DNA of 64,000 nt from positions 62,001-126,000 of the forward strand of contig NZ_JACLQU010000001.1 of the NCBI RefSeq assembly GCF_016648855.1, in the 5' to 3' direction. The notes beneath the pieces are model-generated. The model saw nothing but the letters and a program-made list of their open reading frames with translations, was not told the origin of the DNA and made no database searches. Below, piece by piece: positions 62,040-64,000 of this stretch; within the stretch, counting starts at the first letter, position 1; every line of letters starts with the position of its first letter. A program made the translations under genes and the position numbers. This DNA comes from Streptococcus parasanguinis (GTDB lineage: Bacteria > Bacillota > Bacilli > Lactobacillales > Streptococcaceae).

Positions 62040-64000
62040 TTATTTCTTCCGATGAAAGAACCATCCCACTAGTTTCTTGAAGACTTGAATCAAGATGAGA
62101 GCAAGAACCGCCATGATGGCGCAGATAACCAGTGTTTGAAGTCTCAAGGGGCTCATGTTAAAGAATCTACCTAGGATACTGCTTGAAACCAAGAAGGCTA
62201 GGATATTTCCCAGAAGAACTAGTCTCTTGTAGTGATTGAGAGGCTGGGATTCTTGGTAGATGATGGTAAAACCAACGAAGGCCATCAAGCAGATGGCTGC
62301 ACTCGAGAGCTCTTCCGACCTCATGCCAAATGTAGAAGACAGCAAGACCAGACTAAAAATCAGTATAAAATCCGTCAAGGCAGCAGGTAGCGCATTTTTA
62401 AAGACTGTTTCGATAAAGCGTCCTTTGATGCGCTCGCTATTGGGCTCAAGCGCTAGGAAGAATCCTGGAATCCCAATCGTAAAACCACTGATCAAGGACA
62501 TCTGCGACGGCATGATGGGATAAGTAAAGGCTAAAAGCGTCACTGAGATAGCCAACAAAATGGAAAAGATATTCTTGATCAAAAAGAGACTGGCTGATCG
62601 TTGAATATTATTGACCACCCGCCGACCTTCTGCCACGATGGACGGCATCTTCCCAAAGTCGGAATCTAGTAAAACCACTTGCGCCATCTTTTTGGTCGCA
62701 TCATTTCCAGATTCCATCGCAATACTACAATCCGCTGTTTTAAGGGCCAGAATATCGTTGACGCCATCTCCAGTCATGGCGACTTTATGCCCCTTTGCCT
62801 GCAAGCCTTCTACAAGGCTTTTCTTTTGCTCTGGTGTCACTCGTCCAAAGACCGTATATTGGCTCGCCGCCTGGTGCAAATCTTCTTCCGTCAGTAAGGT
62901 TCTGGCATCGATTAGATCTTCTGCTCCTTTAATGCCTGCTTTTTGTGCAATAGCTGAAACCGTTGCTGGGTTGTCCCCTGAGATAACCTTAATGGTCACT
63001 CCTTGTTGTTTAAAGTAGGCGAAGGTTTCTTTGGCATTTTTTCTCAAAGGATTGGAGAGAATAATCCAGGCTACCAAGTCTACAGGAGCCTCTAAAGTCT
63101 CTCCCAGGTGTTCTCCCTTATATTTCCCAAAGGCCAAGACCCGATTACCTGCCTGAGTAGCAGGAGCTATCTCCTGTTCAACCTCAGAGAAGCCCTCTCG
63201 TAAGACAAATTCTGGAGCCCCCAATACATAGATCCCTGATTCAAAGGCAATCGCCCCATACTTTTTCTTAGACGTAAAGGGCTGTATTTCAAGAGCCTTC
63301 CAAGGCTGGCTGACTGGTGTCTTATGAAATTTTCGGATGGCATCCATGGTATCGTTTTGATCCATACTAGCCTTGACATACTGAGCTAGAGCTTCCAAGT
63401 CTTGAGAATCTTTAACTGGACGAATCTCTGTCACTTCCATACCGGGCTCTGTAATGGTCCCCGTCTTATCGACACAAAGGATATCCACGCGCGATAAGGT
63501 CTCAATTCCCTTCATGCTATTGAGCAGGACCTTTTCCTTGGCCAATCTGACAGCACCCAGAGCCAGTGCCAAGGTCATCAAGAGATACAAGCCTTCCGGA
63601 ATCATCCCGATCAAGGCACCGACTGTTGAAGTCACACTGAGCTTGAGGCTATCGCCTAGGCTGATATAGCTGCGAAGAAAAAGGAGCGAACCTAGCGGAA
63701 TGATGAGAAGGCCGATGATCCCCACAATGCGATTGACCGCATGAACCATATCGGACTCCTCATGAGACTTAACCTGCTTGGCTTCCAGGCTCAATTGGTT
63801 GATGTAGGAGTCGTTCCCAACTTTTTCTAGTCGCGCTAAACCTTGACCAGCGATCACAAAACTACCTGACATGAGCGCATCTTGCGCTCCTTTTTTGACC
63901 TCATCGGCTTCACCGGTCAATTGCGACTCATCGACTTTTAGCTCGCCCTCCAGCAAGACCCCATCCGCATAGATCTGATCTCCAGCTTGAAAGCGAACCA
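62040..64000 (-). CDS. HAD-IC family P-type cation ATPase, C-terminal part
   Basis: The gene runs off the right edge; about 653 residues are visible. They include the actuator (GDQIYADGVLLEGELK then SQLTGEADEV), the phosphorylation motif CVDKTGTITEP, the hinge AMTGDGVNDILALKTADCSI, and six membrane helices at the end. It is of the CtpE-like type common in streptococci; the ion is not certain, although calcium or other divalent ions are most likely. In-frame codons continue to base 64000, so the TTG at 63956 is not the start. Confidence 0.9.
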   Translation of the reverse strand, partial: VRFQAGDQIYADGVLLEGELKVDESQLTGEADEVKKGAQDALMSGSFVIAGQGLARLEKVGNDSYINQLSLEAKQVKSHEESDMVHAVNRIVGIIGLLIIPLGSLLFLRSYISLGDSLKLSVTSTVGALIGMIPEGLYLLMTLALALGAVRLAKEKVLLNSMKGIETLSRVDILCVDKTGTITEPGMEVTEIRPVKDSQDLEALAQYVKASMDQNDTMDAIRKFHKTPVSQPWKALEIQPFTSKKKYGAIAFESGIYVLGAPEFVLREGFSEVEQEIAPATQAGNRVLAFGKYKGEHLGETLEAPVDLVAWIILSNPLRKNAKETFAYFKQQGVTIKVISGDNPATVSAIAQKAGIKGAEDLIDARTLLTEEDLHQAASQYTVFGRVTPEQKKSLVEGLQAKGHKVAMTGDGVNDILALKTADCSIAMESGNDATKKMAQVVLLDSDFGKMPSIVAEGRRVVNNIQRSASLFLIKNIFSILLAISVTLLAFTYPIMPSQMSLISGFTIGIPGFFLALEPNSERIKGRFIETVFKNALPAALTDFILIFSLVLLSSTFGMRSEELSSAAICLMAFVGFTIIYQESQPLNHYKRLVLLGNILAFLVSSSILGRFFNMSPLRLQTLVICAIMAVLALILIQVFKKLVGWFFHRKK

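Noticed and set aside
1..64000. CRISPR array, insertion sequence, prophage, rRNA operon
   Set aside because: No spaced direct-repeat array, transposase, integrase or phage genes, and no rRNA sequence was found; only one tRNA gene is present.

Overview
The window is chromosomal DNA from a low-GC Gram-positive coccus, almost certainly a Streptococcus of the Mitis/Sanguinis type. The evidence is the vicRKX two-component locus beside the rnc-smc-ftsY cluster, the divergent ccpA/pepQ pair, cpoA with its glycolipid glycosyltransferase partner, the mutM-coaE-pmrA-rpmG-secG-rnr-smpB string, and streptococcal families such as DUF3270 and DUF3397. The alanine dehydrogenase gene argues against S. pneumoniae itself. 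The species cannot be fixed from the sequence alone.

Layout. 1-1374: two U32-family tRNA-hydroxylation proteins (the first cut by the window edge). 1504-5340: a DUF3270 membrane protein, the hprK-lgt-DUF948-YtxH operon, and a PspC/membrane-protein pair. 5415-10028: sprT and tex, then a rightward operon of a 49-residue protein, a DUF318 permease and a TIGR03943 protein. 10233-19292: zwf, then the leftward rnc-smc-HAD-HAD-ftsY operon. 19392-21798: an AT-rich accessory island (DUF454, lipoprotein, a DUF443-type membrane protein, a second membrane protein) placed between rnc and vicRKX. 25299-28810: a DUF389 membrane protein bracketed by a decayed thrS 3' end and intact, T-box-controlled thrS. 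28857-35212: glycolipid synthesis (cpoA), ccpA, pepQ, an Rrf2 regulator and a phosphoesterase. 35378-41208: a FtsX-type ABC transporter, the manganese transporter mntH and a lone TetR regulator. 41624-50405: tehB, smpB, rnr, secG, rpmG, pmrA, coaE, mutM, era, dgkA and ybeY. 50503-54264: a heterodimeric multidrug-type ABC exporter behind a leader that holds a tiny ORF and two terminators. 54359-64000: tRNA-Thr, an acetyltransferase, ald, phoH, yozE, cvfB, pyrH-frr, rplK-rplA, a DUF3397 protein and a truncated P-type ATPase.

Most genes are housekeeping. The interesting signal is in regulation and in the gaps: (1) a probable ribosome-sensing attenuator in front of the ABC exporter; (2) at least four genes (trhP1, tex, cpoA, DUF3397) whose -10 box lies only 6-7 nt before the ATG with no Shine-Dalgarno sequence, the signature of leaderless mRNAs; (3) a thrS fossil that makes direct repeats around the DUF389 gene; (4) an apparent one-base frameshift at the very start of pmrA; (5) an orphan DUF443 gene, a family that includes the immunity protein of a staphylococcal type VII toxin; (6) two near-identical 175-bp intergenic elements between convergent genes; (7) a compact three-hairpin RNA candidate near 41500. 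No CRISPR array, insertion sequence, prophage or rRNA gene was seen.
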